41,976 nt of DNA from Candidatus Borrarchaeum yapensis (GCA_016840515.1 JAEOSF010000032.1:1-41976); one strand, 5' to 3'. Positions 1 through 9,020 are shown, counted from the first letter of the stretch. The notes: a model not told the origin generated them from the sequence alone. Made by a program: numbers and translations.

Positions 1-219
1 AAACATCATCCCTAAAGGATCATATGAAAATTTTGTTTCCCATATATCGCCACCGTTTCTAATCAAGCACTTAAAGCCCAGTTTCTGAAACGCTGCTTCC
101 TCCCGCCATAGTTTCATTTGTGGGCAATCCTTACCACATTGCTCATGTACCTTATAGCACAAGATCTGAAATGTACCATCTACTGTTCGATATTTCCTTA
201 TCGGTTCCTTCTCTGACAT
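1..219 (-). CDS. Partial hypothetical protein, Cys-containing, cut by the left window edge
   Basis: An open frame of 73 codons runs without a stop from an ATG at 219 to the window edge. The start is preceded by GGAGGTG at a good distance, which makes this a real start. Visible residues include four cysteines (C21, C28, C32, C51), among them a CGKDC pair, so metal binding is possible. The C-terminus lies outside the window. I do not recognise the family. It is divergent to the small ORF at 365. Confidence 0.6.
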   Translation of the reverse strand, partial: MSEKEPIRKYRTVDGTFQILCYKVHEQCGKDCPQMKLWREEAAFQKLGFKCLIRNGGDIWETKFSYDPLGMMF

Positions 220-364
220 CAAATTCACCTCCATTTGTTTCACCATCGCAGTTCAATCTTCTTTTAACTTCCAGTCATCTAGTTTCAGATTCCCTTCGAC
301 CAGAACGCTTTGTTATTACTCGCTCTCATGTGTGTTAGCATAATCTTTGGAAAGAGGATAAGAG

Positions 365-571
365 ATGCCCATTAACATCACTTATATGTTTTTTGGAAAA
401 GGTATTCGCCTTAGCTTGCCAAAAGAGGTATCAAAGGATGAGGAGACTCTAAAAGGGATACAAAGAAGACTTGTAGATTTTTATGTATTCTCGCAAAAAT
501 TTAGAAATAGTTTTACTGAAATAATTCTTCAGAGAGCGTTAAATATCTGGTATAAAAGTATATATGTATGA
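365..571 (+). CDS. Small hypothetical protein (68 aa)
   Basis: The ORF starts at an ATG preceded by GAGGA about six bases upstream. The product has a beta-like start (ITYMFFGKGIRLSLP) and a helical C-terminal half. It lies just upstream of another small ORF that looks like a ribbon-helix-helix protein, so a regulatory role is possible but not shown. The family is not recognised, and a chance ORF cannot be excluded. Confidence 0.45.
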   Translation: MPINITYMFFGKGIRLSLPKEVSKDEETLKGIQRRLVDFYVFSQKFRNSFTEIILQRALNIWYKSIYV

Positions 572-656
572 ATGTATAATATATGTTAATTTTGAGATTT
601 AGTCTTTCGAATAAACTATAACTTAAATAAAATTAATCAAAAACAGGGGGAGTTGC

Positions 657-827
657 TTGGTCACAACAATTAGGGTTGCAACTGAAGTGAAAAACAAGAT
701 TGACGAATTGCAGGCGAAATTACTGTTAAACCAAAAATTAAAGGTCAGCAAAATGGCTCTCGTAGAATTTTTCGTTAACTTTGTTGAATCAAAAGAAAAA
801 GAGTTTTTTGCATTTATTAAGGGATAA
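657..827 (+). CDS. Small ribbon-helix-helix-like (CopG/antitoxin-type) protein, 56 aa, TTG start
   Basis: Read from the sequence: a TTG start lies six bases after AGGGGG. The product begins VTTIRVATEVKNKIDELQAK, the pattern of a short beta strand (TTIRVATEV) followed by two helices, as in RHH antitoxins and regulators. The C-terminal part is helical and charged and the frame stops at TAA 825-827. No toxin gene follows, because the next gene is on the opposite strand. It could be an orphan antitoxin or a small DNA-binding protein. Confidence 0.6.
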   Translation: MVTTIRVATEVKNKIDELQAKLLLNQKLKVSKMALVEFFVNFVESKEKEFFAFIKG

Positions 828-927
828 GGGCAAGTGAACCTTAAAATATAGCCTTAAATGCCGTTTTATAGCCAAAGAAATCAGTAATTGTCACGAAGGA
901 AAAAGAGAGGAGTAAAACATCTGAAGA

Positions 928-1542
928 TCATTTTTTAATCTGTGGCAGTAGCATTGGTACTTTCTTTTTATAGTCTTCATATTCTTTGCCAAATTCTCTG
1001 ACTAACTCCTTTTCTTCTTTCCATGATATGAGATAGACAAGTAGGATCATCAGAGGAGTAACAAACAAAGAATATAATGCGGATAAGAGAAAAGAGATCC
1101 CCACATGAGCGAGTAATCCACCAAGATACTGTGGGTGCCTAACAACGGAATAAACTCCTCCTGTAATAATTCTTTCTGTTCTATGCGTTTCTGCTACTCT
1201 TAGAGTAGTCTCATGTACACCTTTGATTCCAAACCAGGCACCAAGCACGACTAAGGGCGTACAAACTAGCATATGAAATACAGGAATTGAAAAATTAATT
1301 ATTGGAATGATGATAGATACATTCTGAAAAAGTGGAATTGTAAATCTAGTCTGAGGTGAAAACCAGAGTCCCATCCAAAAAATGAAGAAAAACCAACCTG
1401 AAATGAGACCATAAATCTCACCTCGTTTAATTCCCTTCTCTTTCCCGTACTTTTCTTGAAGTTTCAAGTGCTCTACAGATAAAAAATGAAGTGGTATTAC
1501 TGCAATTAAACCAATAAGGCATAAGAAAAACCAGATATACAT
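928..1542 (-). CDS. Membrane methyltransferase, isoprenylcysteine carboxyl methyltransferase / PEMT-like
   Basis: This 204-aa protein has about five hydrophobic segments and begins with a membrane helix. The C-terminal half carries the family signature: GVYSVVRHPQYLGGLL (the RHPxY SAM-binding stretch), then a hydrophobic hairpin, then a polar EEKELVREFGKEYEDYKKKVP segment, where EE and the Y..Y..VP pattern are typical. Members methylate small lipophilic acceptors or prenylcysteine from SAM at the membrane; the acceptor here is unknown. It is divergent from the toroid protein at 1617. Confidence 0.8.
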   Translation of the reverse strand: MYIWFFLCLIGLIAVIPLHFLSVEHLKLQEKYGKEKGIKRGEIYGLISGWFFFIFWMGLWFSPQTRFTIPLFQNVSIIIPIINFSIPVFHMLVCTPLVVLGAWFGIKGVHETTLRVAETHRTERIITGGVYSVVRHPQYLGGLLAHVGISFLLSALYSLFVTPLMILLVYLISWKEEKELVREFGKEYEDYKKKVPMLLPQIKK

Positions 1543-1616
1543 CTTGCCACCTTAGATTTTTTAAACAGAATGCTATAAATTCACTTATACATGTTTCTGT
1601 TTTATATTAACGGTGA

Positions 1617-2600
1617 ATGAGGATGACAGAGAGATGGATAAAAAAAATAAATTTTGATCCATTACCACCATTGCTAACATCAGAAAATGAGGCAATTCTG
1701 TTTTTTACCCAACGTGATTTACTCGGTACAAAGAAAATGGAATCTGTTGAAACACTGTGGCAGTTATCCCAAGTTAAAAAACTCATACGAAAACAGCAAG
1801 AGGATGGTTTTTGGAAGTATCCTGGTGGTGACACGTCCATTCGTTCAAGAGAGAACTATAATCAACTTGAGACTTATAGAATCATTGGAGAGTTAGTAGA
1901 AAAATATGGATTAAACAAAAAACATCCTGCAATCCAAAAAGCTGCTGAGTTTTTATTCAGTTTTCAGACAGATGAAGGAGATTTTAGAGGAATTTATGGG
2001 ACTCAGTACACTCCTAACTATACTGCAATGACCATGGAAATTCTTATTAAGGCAGGCTATGAGAATGATCCAAGGATAGAAAAAGGATTTAAATGGCTCC
2101 TTTCTATTCGTCAGACTGATGGCGGCTGGGCAATTCCTTTTCGAACAGTTGGCAAGAAATTAGATAGAGAAATGTTGCATTCTGAAATTTTAAAGCCTGA
2201 TTATTCAAAACCATCTTCCCATTTAGTAACAGGATGTGTATTAAGAGCGTTTGCTGCTCATCCTGAATTTCGAAAAACAAAAGAAGCCAAAGTTGCTGGA
2301 GAACTCTTGGCATCTCGTTTTTTCAAACGGGATAAATATAGTGATCGACAAGCTGTCAATTTTTGGACTAGATTTACATTTCCTTTTTGGTTTACCGACT
2401 TACTGTCATCACTTGATTCGCTGTCTTATTTTGGATTTTCTGCTGATAATCCACAAATCAAGGAAGCTCTTGATTGGTTTACTAACATCCAAGAAGAGAA
2501 CGGGAAATGGAATTTGAAATTGACCAAGGGCAGCGACAAAGATTTGCCTTTATGGATGGGATTGGCGATTTGTCGAGTATTCAAAAGGTTTTACGGATGA
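1617..2600 (+). CDS. Prenyltransferase / squalene-cyclase-like alpha-alpha toroid protein
   Basis: This 327-aa protein contains repeated helical motifs with QxxDG(x)W cores: QQEDGFWKYPGG near residue 60, QTDEGDFRG near 117, IRQTDGGWAIP near 158 and QEENGKWNL near 294. This is the toroid repeat of squalene cyclases, protein prenyltransferase beta subunits and related proteins. It is about half the length of a full squalene cyclase and no DxDD motif is visible, so it is probably not a classical cyclase. A second ATG lies two codons in. The neighbouring ICMT-like enzyme is divergently transcribed, so a lipid-related pair is possible but inferred. Confidence 0.7.
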   Translation: MRMTERWIKKINFDPLPPLLTSENEAILFFTQRDLLGTKKMESVETLWQLSQVKKLIRKQQEDGFWKYPGGDTSIRSRENYNQLETYRIIGELVEKYGLNKKHPAIQKAAEFLFSFQTDEGDFRGIYGTQYTPNYTAMTMEILIKAGYENDPRIEKGFKWLLSIRQTDGGWAIPFRTVGKKLDREMLHSEILKPDYSKPSSHLVTGCVLRAFAAHPEFRKTKEAKVAGELLASRFFKRDKYSDRQAVNFWTRFTFPFWFTDLLSSLDSLSYFGFSADNPQIKEALDWFTNIQEENGKWNLKLTKGSDKDLPLWMGLAICRVFKRFYG

Positions 2601-2751
2601 AAAAGATGCAAAACTTAATTGATTAGATGCGTAAAGAAATATACATATATGATGAATTATGAGAATAGTATGTAACAAAAAACCATTGTTATGAAAATTG
2701 AGTCGTGTTGATGTATCTCACTTAAGGTTTTTTCTTGGAGTGACCCTGTCA

Positions 2752-3240
2752 ATGTCTCATACCATAGTCACATCTCTAATTCGTATGCCTTGTCTTTTCT
2801 ATCGAGAGCGTAGCAATGAATGCCTGTTCCAACGATTGATCCAAAAACTTAGTTCTGGTGTGACTATAAAGAATGCAATTGACTTAGGCATTCAATCTAT
2901 AGCTAGGGGGCTTAAAGAATATCATAATGAGGATGTAAGCCTTTCTAAGGAAGATTTCCAAAGAATCTCTAATGAAATGAGTTCTTTCATAATAGAAGGA
3001 CTAGAGAAACCAGTTTCTGATAGCCCCCCCTGTATGGGGCTCTTTTTAACCAACAAGGGCTATTCGTGTCCCATACACTCACTTTATTTAGACGTAGAGA
3101 AATATGACTCTATTTTAAACTATATCGGCTCTCCTGAAGATCCCGGCTGTCTGTGCTACTTTTCTGCTCTGGTAAGATGTCATGGAATTGTTAGTAAATC
3201 AACACTTGAAAAGGCGAAAAAATACCTATCAAAGAAATAA
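2752..3240 (+). CDS. Hypothetical Cys-rich protein
   Basis: The product is about 162 aa. The ATG at 2752 is chosen because GGAG lies 11 bases upstream; a longer TTG-started frame from 2698 is open. Cysteines are clustered: CLFYRERSNEC near the N-terminus, then PPCMG, YSCPIH and CLCYF, followed by a Cys-His pair near the C-terminus. This hints at a metal or Fe-S site. The family is not recognised. It ends 60 bases before the glutamate dehydrogenase start on the same strand and could be cotranscribed with it. Confidence 0.6.
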   Translation: MSHTIVTSLIRMPCLFYRERSNECLFQRLIQKLSSGVTIKNAIDLGIQSIARGLKEYHNEDVSLSKEDFQRISNEMSSFIIEGLEKPVSDSPPCMGLFLTNKGYSCPIHSLYLDVEKYDSILNYIGSPEDPGCLCYFSALVRCHGIVSKSTLEKAKKYLSKK

Positions 3241-3299
3241 TTAAAAGAGTGTTAAAAAATTTAAACATCAAATTATGTGAAGGTAATGAGGGATTTTTC

Positions 3300-4562
3300 A
3301 TGAGCGAAGAAGAGAATCCTTTTGAGAATTTTTTAGAAACATTAGATGAAGCTGCAGAACGATTAAATCTGGACGCAAATCTTCATACATTTCTTCGCCG
3401 GCCAATGAGAACACTTCATGTAGCGGTAGGTATTGTACATGACAACGGCGAATATAAGATCTATGACGGATATCGGGTTCACTACAATGACAGTAGGGGA
3501 CCCTGTAAGGGCGGGCTTCGTTATCATCCTTCAGTAACTCTCAATGAGACAATCGCTTTAGCTGGCTGGATGACAATAAAATGCGCTGTTGTAGATATTC
3601 CTTACGGCGGAGCAAAAGGAGGCATAAATTGCGACCCTACGAAAATGTCACGGACAGAAATAGAACGGATGACTCGCAGATATATTTACATGATATTGCC
3701 GATGATTGGACCAGAAAAAGATATCCCTGCTCCAGACGTTTACACTGATGAACGAGTGATGGCATGGATAATGGATACATACAGCATTTTCAAGGGATAT
3801 GCAGTTCCTGAAATAGTGACCGGAAAGCCAATTGAACTTGGAGGATCGTTGGGCAGAAAATATGCTACTGGCAAAGGTGTAGCATTTGTAACGCAAAAAA
3901 CAATGGAACATTTAGGAATTCGAAATCATCCAACAGTGGCAATCCAAGGATTTGGAAACGTTGGATCATGGCTTGCTAAATTTCTTTATGAGATGGGATA
4001 TAAAATCGTTGGTGTCACTTCAATCGATGGCGGCTATTTCGATAAGAACGGACTGAATATTCCTAAACTCTTTGATCATTATTATGGGGAGAAGCCTTGG
4101 TCTGAGTTTGAAAATCATACATTCATAGAAGATGTAGATGAAGCAAATAAAAGACTCTTTGAAACAGAAGTAGATCTTTTAGTCCCCGCTGCACTTGAAG
4201 ATCAAATAACTGAGCGAAATGCGGGTTCAATCAACGCAAAGGTTCTTGTTGAGGCTGCTAATGGTCCAACAACGCCATCAGCAGATCGTATTCTTAACGA
4301 GAAGGGAACTTTCGTTGTACCTGATGTACTCGCAAATGCTGGTGGAGTTATTGCATCTTATTTTGAATGGGTGCAAGATACACAAGCATATTTGTGGCCA
4401 GAAGAAGAAGTCAACAGAGAACTTGAGAAAGTTATATTAAAAGCATATAATGAAGTTTTTAACCTCTCTACGAAGCAAGAAATTTCGATGAGGGCTGCTG
4501 CTTACTGTAAGGCTGTTGAAAGATTAGCTCGAGCAATTCAATTAAGAGGATTCTTCCCATAA
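3300..4562 (+). CDS. gdhA: Glutamate dehydrogenase (GdhA)
   Basis: GdhA interconverts glutamate and 2-oxoglutarate plus ammonia with NAD(P). This 420-aa product matches archaeal hexameric GDH throughout: the substrate-binding RGPCKGGLRYHP and the catalytic KCAVVDIPYGGAKGG, then GPEKDIPAPDVYT, TGKPIELGGSLGR and the Rossmann QGFGNVGS. The ATG at 3300 is preceded by GAGGG; an upstream in-frame ATG would add 17 atypical residues. After the Gly-rich motif the sequence runs into VTSIDGG, a region that bears on cofactor choice, but I do not assign NAD or NADP. Its substrate could come from the citrate synthase/IDH pair 5 kb away. Confidence 0.96.
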   Translation: MSEEENPFENFLETLDEAAERLNLDANLHTFLRRPMRTLHVAVGIVHDNGEYKIYDGYRVHYNDSRGPCKGGLRYHPSVTLNETIALAGWMTIKCAVVDIPYGGAKGGINCDPTKMSRTEIERMTRRYIYMILPMIGPEKDIPAPDVYTDERVMAWIMDTYSIFKGYAVPEIVTGKPIELGGSLGRKYATGKGVAFVTQKTMEHLGIRNHPTVAIQGFGNVGSWLAKFLYEMGYKIVGVTSIDGGYFDKNGLNIPKLFDHYYGEKPWSEFENHTFIEDVDEANKRLFETEVDLLVPAALEDQITERNAGSINAKVLVEAANGPTTPSADRILNEKGTFVVPDVLANAGGVIASYFEWVQDTQAYLWPEEEVNRELEKVILKAYNEVFNLSTKQEISMRAAAYCKAVERLARAIQLRGFFP

Positions 4563-4566
4563 CTGA

Positions 4567-5871
4567 TTAATCTAAGCTATTTGTAATAACCATTGCAAGG
4601 ACCTTTGTTAGATCAAGTAGATCGCTGATTCTGATGTTTTCATCGTGTCCGTGAATACGAGACTCTAATGTTGTCCCTGCACCGAAGGCGCATTGAGGCA
4701 TACCCTTACGTTTTTCCATAACACATCCAACATCAATACTGCCCTGCGCACCAGCTATTGGGGGCACTTCACCTTTAACATAGCTGATAATATTTTTTAC
4801 AAAGGAAACCCAAGGATGTGTTGGGTCGGTAGAATATCCACCATAAATCTTACGAGTTTTTAGATTATAACTAATTTCTGGATGTGCATTCTTTATTTCA
4901 GCGAGTTTGTCCTCCAGTTCTTTTATTACTTCGTCAATATTTTCCTCTGGAATATATCGCCTGTCTCCTTGAATTATACATTTATCTGGAATGATATTGA
5001 CTTTTACTCCAGCATTAATCATTGTCACGTTTAGTACCGGACTTATATTTGTTCGTTTGCCTCCTGTTTGACTCTGTACCTCAGGAGAACTAGGCATAGC
5101 CGATCTTCTTTTTTCTATTTCATTTTTAAGTTCTAAAAATCCGCTAATGATGAAGTTTGTTTGTTCGATCGCGTTTTGCCCGAGAAAACTAATGCCGCTA
5201 TGCACCGATTGTCCATAGACCTCAACCATCCATTCGAGCATCCCATTTGCACCAATCCCTAAAGTATCTGACCCTCCATCCAGACAGAAGAAATAATCTC
5301 CCCAGACCACACCCATGTCAGCAAGCCAGCATAAACCAGAATATGGTCCTACCTCTTCATCAGTGGTAATAAGAATATTTAGATCAAAAGCTTCATCTAA
5401 TTCCAAAACTGAAATTGTTTCTAATGCACCAAGAATTGCGGCTATTGACGATTTACAGTCAGAGGTACCTCTGCCATACATTTTTTCATCTTTGATCACA
5501 CCCTCCCACGGAGGAACTGTCCAACTCTCTTCCTGTACGGGAACAACATCAACATGTGCGTAAAGAACAAGACCAGGTTTCTTTCCGGTTTTTTTCTCAG
5601 CCTGAAGATTAATACGAGGACCATCGAGTAATTGATTAGTGGATTTTTGTTTCTCTAAAAAGAGATTCTCTGGCATAACATGTTTTGTACACGTGAATCC
5701 AAATGATTCAAATTTTGGGGATAAAAACTCAATTGCCTTTTCATAATTGAGTCCAGGGGGTACGGGGGTTTGAATTCCAATTAAGTCTATTAATAGATCA
5801 ACAATTTTTTGTTTATTTTTGTCGGCGATATCAAAAATTGCTTGAGAACTCTCTTTATCAATCCTCTGCAC
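4567..5871 (-). CDS. M20 family metallopeptidase / amidohydrolase (ArgE/DapE/carboxypeptidase type)
   Basis: Two-zinc hydrolase of the M20 family, which cleaves N-acyl amino acids or short peptides. The metal-site motifs are present: LYAHVDVVP (His, Asp), GRGTSDCKSS (Asp), TTDEEVGP (catalytic and metal Glu-Glu) and a late HGHDENI His. The dimerisation lid begins near QSVHSG. GTG at 5871 is chosen because AAGGTGG lies just upstream; a GTG three codons earlier overlaps that site. The gene is convergent with gdhA, with four bases between the stops. The substrate cannot be told from sequence. Confidence 0.88.
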   Translation of the reverse strand: MQRIDKESSQAIFDIADKNKQKIVDLLIDLIGIQTPVPPGLNYEKAIEFLSPKFESFGFTCTKHVMPENLFLEKQKSTNQLLDGPRINLQAEKKTGKKPGLVLYAHVDVVPVQEESWTVPPWEGVIKDEKMYGRGTSDCKSSIAAILGALETISVLELDEAFDLNILITTDEEVGPYSGLCWLADMGVVWGDYFFCLDGGSDTLGIGANGMLEWMVEVYGQSVHSGISFLGQNAIEQTNFIISGFLELKNEIEKRRSAMPSSPEVQSQTGGKRTNISPVLNVTMINAGVKVNIIPDKCIIQGDRRYIPEENIDEVIKELEDKLAEIKNAHPEISYNLKTRKIYGGYSTDPTHPWVSFVKNIISYVKGEVPPIAGAQGSIDVGCVMEKRKGMPQCAFGAGTTLESRIHGHDENIRISDLLDLTKVLAMVITNSLD

Positions 5872-5927
5872 GAAAACCACCTTATGTTGATGGATGAATT
5901 GCGTTGGATTTATTATACTTTCTGTAG

Positions 5928-5941
5928 CCCAATATATTGGG
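5928..5941. promoter_or_regulatory. 14-bp perfect palindrome in a divergent promoter region
   Basis: CCCAATATATTGGG is a perfect palindrome midway between the divergent starts of the M20 peptidase (5871) and the CDGSC protein (5981). The position suits an operator for a dimeric repressor controlling either gene; the regulator is unknown. Confidence 0.4.
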
Positions 5942-5980
5942 ATTAGAATTAATCACATTGTTTAGGTTTTTGAAGCGATC

Positions 5981-6892
5981 ATGATGACAACGTCCAAGAA
6001 AACGCCCAAGAAAACGCCCAAGCACAAAAAAAAGAAGTATACGAAACGTAGCAAACGGGAGAAGGAAAAGACAAGAAAGGAGAGACAAAAAAGAGAAGAA
6101 CAACGGATGCTTAGAGATCTTGGACGCGAGATTTGTGAAATTTCCAAAGAGTTTCTTGGTGGGCAAACAGGTACAACGCCTGGGTGGTTTTGGGGCACAC
6201 CCTTTGTTATGATTGGCCCTTGTGATGGGAGTTGCAACTCTCCGATGCACAAACAATTCCTCGTATCGATGTTTGATGATGAACATTCGTTCCATTGTAG
6301 TTATAATGAGTTAGTTGCTTTTTCTCAAACAGAAGACACAAATTTTGTCCAACTGGGAGAATTCGCTTTCATTGAAGATGAAAAAGAAACCAATGCGCTT
6401 CTGGGATGGGACATCAAGCACATTTCGAAAGAACTACTCTCAGCACCCTCTATTTTAGAAGCGTTTCGCAGGGAAGACAGAAGTTATGGATCCCCAGTTG
6501 TCACAATTCGCACTTGTGATGGGAGTTGTGACTCTCCACTTCATAAATACTTTTTAGTTCTGCTTTATGACGGTCAATTTGCGTTTCATTGTGACCTTGA
6601 AGAACTGTTTGCCTTTTCTGAAACAGAAGAGATAGAAGATTTTATCGCCCTTGGAGAACACGCCCTTACTGAGACCCTAAAAGAAAAACTTGTTGCAGAT
6701 CAACAAGAGCATGGAACACCGTTCAGCGTGGTAAATCAAGAAGAAGTGGATGAATATCTTGCAGAACATCCAGAATTACTTGACCACCCTGCTGGACGGG
6801 CACACGCTATTGCCACAGTTGGTATGATGAAAGATAAAAGAATTGAAGAAGCTGAGGATGCTGAGGATACTGAGGATACTGAAGATGACTAA
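5981..6892 (+). CDS. Unrecognised protein with a duplicated CDGSC-x-SP-x-HK...HC domain
   Basis: The 303-aa product has four parts. Residues 1-45 are very Lys/Arg-rich (KKTPKKTPKHKKKKY), as in nucleic-acid-binding tails. Two homologous domains follow, near 75-130 and 165-220, each with CDGSC(N/D)SP(M/L)HK, then an F-L-V strand, then F(S/A)FHC and a conserved ELxAFS(Q/E)TE. The shared three Cys and two His per domain suggest a metal site. The C-terminus is acidic (TEDTEDTEDD). There is no Shine-Dalgarno before the ATG, so the transcript may be leaderless. It could be SEC-C-like in spirit, but I cannot assign a family. Confidence 0.8.
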   Translation: MMTTSKKTPKKTPKHKKKKYTKRSKREKEKTRKERQKREEQRMLRDLGREICEISKEFLGGQTGTTPGWFWGTPFVMIGPCDGSCNSPMHKQFLVSMFDDEHSFHCSYNELVAFSQTEDTNFVQLGEFAFIEDEKETNALLGWDIKHISKELLSAPSILEAFRREDRSYGSPVVTIRTCDGSCDSPLHKYFLVLLYDGQFAFHCDLEELFAFSETEEIEDFIALGEHALTETLKEKLVADQQEHGTPFSVVNQEEVDEYLAEHPELLDHPAGRAHAIATVGMMKDKRIEEAEDAEDTEDTEDD

Positions 6893-7147
6893 GAACCTTT
6901 TGTAATAGTTAAAAAATGTACCACTGAAGAGGAGACATTTCCTTTGGTAGGATAATGCAATTATTTCAAGACCTCATCTTTTTAATTTATGCGGCGGGAG
7001 TCCCCTTCCGACAGGGGAAGAATATGAAGATGGTTAGAACACTTATTAATTTAAAAAATGTACTGCTGAAGGATCTATTCACTTCGGGGGGGGTCATAAT
7101 TGAATTAAAGCTATACTTCACTTTTTTAACATATAACATATATATAA
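6893..7147. other. Intergenic region without a supported gene
   Basis: AT-rich spacer between the CDGSC protein and vapB. A GC-rich patch at 6990-7020 can form a short hairpin (CTTCC with GGAAG), and a G8 run lies at 7086-7094. The ORF here (6955-7152) has no coding character. A TATA-like tract (ATATATATAATG) near 7136-7150 probably serves vapB. Confidence 0.4.
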
Positions 7148-7174
7148 TGTAATACAATATGAACTTGTATTACA
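7148..7174. promoter_or_regulatory. Probable VapB(C) operator, 10-bp inverted repeat
   Basis: TGTAATACAA (7148-7157) and TTGTATTACA (7165-7174) form perfect 10-bp arms with a 7-base spacer. A second palindrome, TTACATGTAA (7170-7179), overlaps the right arm. The site lies 27 bases upstream of vapB over the expected promoter, where RHH antitoxins autoregulate. Confidence 0.7.
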
Positions 7175-7200
7175 TGTAAGTACAAAAATGAGGGAATAAC

Positions 7201-7437
7201 ATGAGCACTATTAGTTTCAGAATCTCAAACGAGCTAAAGGAGAAGATGAAAAACATAGATCATATTAATTGGAGTGAAATCTTGCGAAAGGCAATAGAAC
7301 AGGCTATTGAAAACGAAGCTAAAAAAAATTTAGCGTTAGCTGTTTTACTTAATGAAAGATTCGTATTGACTCCAGATGAAGGATGGAAAAGCACCGAGGA
7401 AATTAGAAAATGGAGGGAAATAATCAGATGGAAGTAG
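7201..7437 (+). CDS. vapB: VapB-type ribbon-helix-helix antitoxin
   Basis: This 78-aa protein starts STISFRISNELKEKMK, an RHH beta strand and helix, followed by NWSEILRKAIEQAIE, which matches the second helix of VapB antitoxins. The C-terminal part, which would wrap the toxin, ends in a tryptophan-rich stretch. GAGGGA precedes the ATG. The stop overlaps the toxin start by 10 bases, the usual translational coupling of toxin-antitoxin pairs. Confidence 0.85.
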   Translation: MSTISFRISNELKEKMKNIDHINWSEILRKAIEQAIENEAKKNLALAVLLNERFVLTPDEGWKSTEEIRKWREIIRWK

Positions 7438-7853
7438 TAGTTGATGCTAGCGTAGTCGTGAAGTGGTTCTTGATTGAAGAATTCAGAGAACAAGCAATAC
7501 AGTTGAGAGATGATTACATTAAGGGAAAAATTGAGTTGATGTCAGCTGCTATTATGCCATTTGAAGTATTAAATGCAATAAGATACTCTAGTAAAGGAAT
7601 TAAAAAGGATCAACTGGAAGGAGTCGGTAAGAGTCTATTACATTATGGGATCAAATATTTATCGTTTAATGAGGAAAGACTTCTAAAAACCACAGAAATT
7701 GCTATAGATGATGATATAACAATTCATGATGCCGCATATATTGCACTAGCCAAAATGATGCAAACAAATTTGTATACTGCAGATATACAGTTAATTAAAA
7801 AGCTGAGTGATACCAATAAGAGTTTTATTAAACATATTGGCTCCTATACTTAA
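7428..7853 (+). CDS. vapC: VapC-type PIN-domain ribonuclease toxin
   Basis: PIN-domain RNase of about 141 aa. The acidic active-site residues are visible: VVDASVVVKW (first Asp), MPFEVLNA (Glu), IHDAAYIALA (Asp) and TADIQLIKK (Asp). The ATG at 7428, inside the end of vapB, is chosen because the PIN domain begins directly with MEVVVDAS. VapC toxins cleave tRNA or rRNA; the target is unknown. It is coupled with vapB and probably controlled through the inverted repeat upstream of vapB. Confidence 0.9.
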   Translation: MEVVVDASVVVKWFLIEEFREQAIQLRDDYIKGKIELMSAAIMPFEVLNAIRYSSKGIKKDQLEGVGKSLLHYGIKYLSFNEERLLKTTEIAIDDDITIHDAAYIALAKMMQTNLYTADIQLIKKLSDTNKSFIKHIGSYT

Positions 7854-8045
7854 TCAAAATTCAAATCCTATTATTTATGCCGATGTTAAGGACAAATTCA
7901 CGAAGTTGGTGCAATTTCTATGGATTTAGAGTTAAAACTAACCTCCCTCTAATCAAACTTAGAAGTTACCCAATTCGATAGTTATAATTTACAAGTTTTC
8001 AATATGGAATTTAGAAGGAATAAAGGAAAGGTAGAATATCAATCA

Positions 8046-8065
8046 CCCCCTAACAAGTTAGGGGG
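8046..8065 (+). promoter_or_regulatory. GC-rich hairpin in the 5' leader of the DUF362 gene
   Basis: CCCCCTAAC and GTTAGGGGG (two bases between) form a near-perfect 20-base palindrome 23 bases before the DUF362 start codon. In an AT-rich leader it stands out as an RNA hairpin or protein site. It may be a terminator-like or leader control element; nothing else supports a specific role. Confidence 0.4.
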
Positions 8066-8087
8066 CTTGTTCCGTGAGGTGGTAATT

Positions 8088-9002
8088 ATGAAAGCAGAAG
8101 TATATCTGATAAAGACTGAGGACAGAGTAGAAGGGATAAATACACTTCTTGATCAATTTAATTTAGACGTAAAAGATGAGTGTATAGCTTTGAAAGCAAA
8201 TTATAACAGTGCTGATCCATATCCCGCAACAACTCATATCGATACGTTAAGAACGCTTGTCACTCATTTACAAGAAAAAGGTGCAAAAGAAATTAAACTA
8301 GGAGCACGTTCTGGAATGGGAGTAACTTGGTCCGTTCTAATGCAAATGGGAGTGGAGGATTTAGCTGATGAGCTGGGGTTTAATTTAGTCAATTTGGACA
8401 TGCTCCCTTACGAAAAATTCACAAAAATCACAAAAGAGCCCACTAAGGAAGGAAAAAGGCACTGGAAAAGAGGATTTCTCCTTGCTAACGTCTTCAAAGA
8501 AGCAGATAAAATCATTCAGACATGTAATCTGAAAACACACCGATTTGGTGGGCATTTTACGTTATCTCTCAAAAATTCCGTGGGTATGATTGCTAAGCGA
8601 AATCCATGGGATAGATATGATTATATGGCGGAGTTACATTACTCAAAAGCCCAGCGACTGATGATAGCTGAAATAAATGAGGCGTATACACCTGCTTTAG
8701 TACTTATGGATGCGATCTCTGGATTCAAAAATGAGGGGCCCGAAAAAGGAGAGCTTATAAATCCAGGGCTTTTAATAGCAGGAACAGATCGGATAGCTAT
8801 AGATGCAGTCGGCGTGAAATTATTGCGATCGTACGGAACAACACCTGAAGTCTCTCAAGGAAAGCTTTTTGAACAAGAACAAATAGCACGGGCTGTAGAA
8901 CTTGGAATAGATAGCGTGAGATCTGCAGAAGACATTCAACTGATTCCTCTAACTGATGAAACAGCAGATTTTGCTGAACAGATTTTTTCAGTACACGATT
9001 AA
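8088..9002 (+). CDS. DUF362 family protein
   Basis: This 304-aa product matches the DUF362 pattern: an N-terminal KANYNSADPYPATTHIDTLRTLV, then a GARSGMG loop, ADKIIQTCNLKTHRFGGHFTLSLKNSVGMI in the centre, and a C-terminal DAISGFKNEGPEKGE...AGTDRIAIDAVGVKLL. DUF362 proteins are often fused to ferredoxins or lie near redox genes; here no Fe-S domain is fused. The ATG at 8088 is chosen because GAGGTGG precedes it; the longer frame reads through the leader hairpin. It is convergent with icd (19 bases). The biochemical role is unknown. Confidence 0.85.
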   Translation: MKAEVYLIKTEDRVEGINTLLDQFNLDVKDECIALKANYNSADPYPATTHIDTLRTLVTHLQEKGAKEIKLGARSGMGVTWSVLMQMGVEDLADELGFNLVNLDMLPYEKFTKITKEPTKEGKRHWKRGFLLANVFKEADKIIQTCNLKTHRFGGHFTLSLKNSVGMIAKRNPWDRYDYMAELHYSKAQRLMIAEINEAYTPALVLMDAISGFKNEGPEKGELINPGLLIAGTDRIAIDAVGVKLLRSYGTTPEVSQGKLFEQEQIARAVELGIDSVRSAEDIQLIPLTDETADFAEQIFSVHD

Positions 9003-9020
9003 AAAAACGCAAAAGAAATG

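Noticed and set aside
120..338. Plus-strand 72-aa ORF
   Set aside because: It is antisense to the minus-strand partial gene 1-219, which has a good ribosome site; the ORF itself has no ribosome site.
6955..7152. Plus-strand 65-aa ORF upstream of vapB
   Set aside because: Low-complexity product, crosses the vapB operator, no coding signal.
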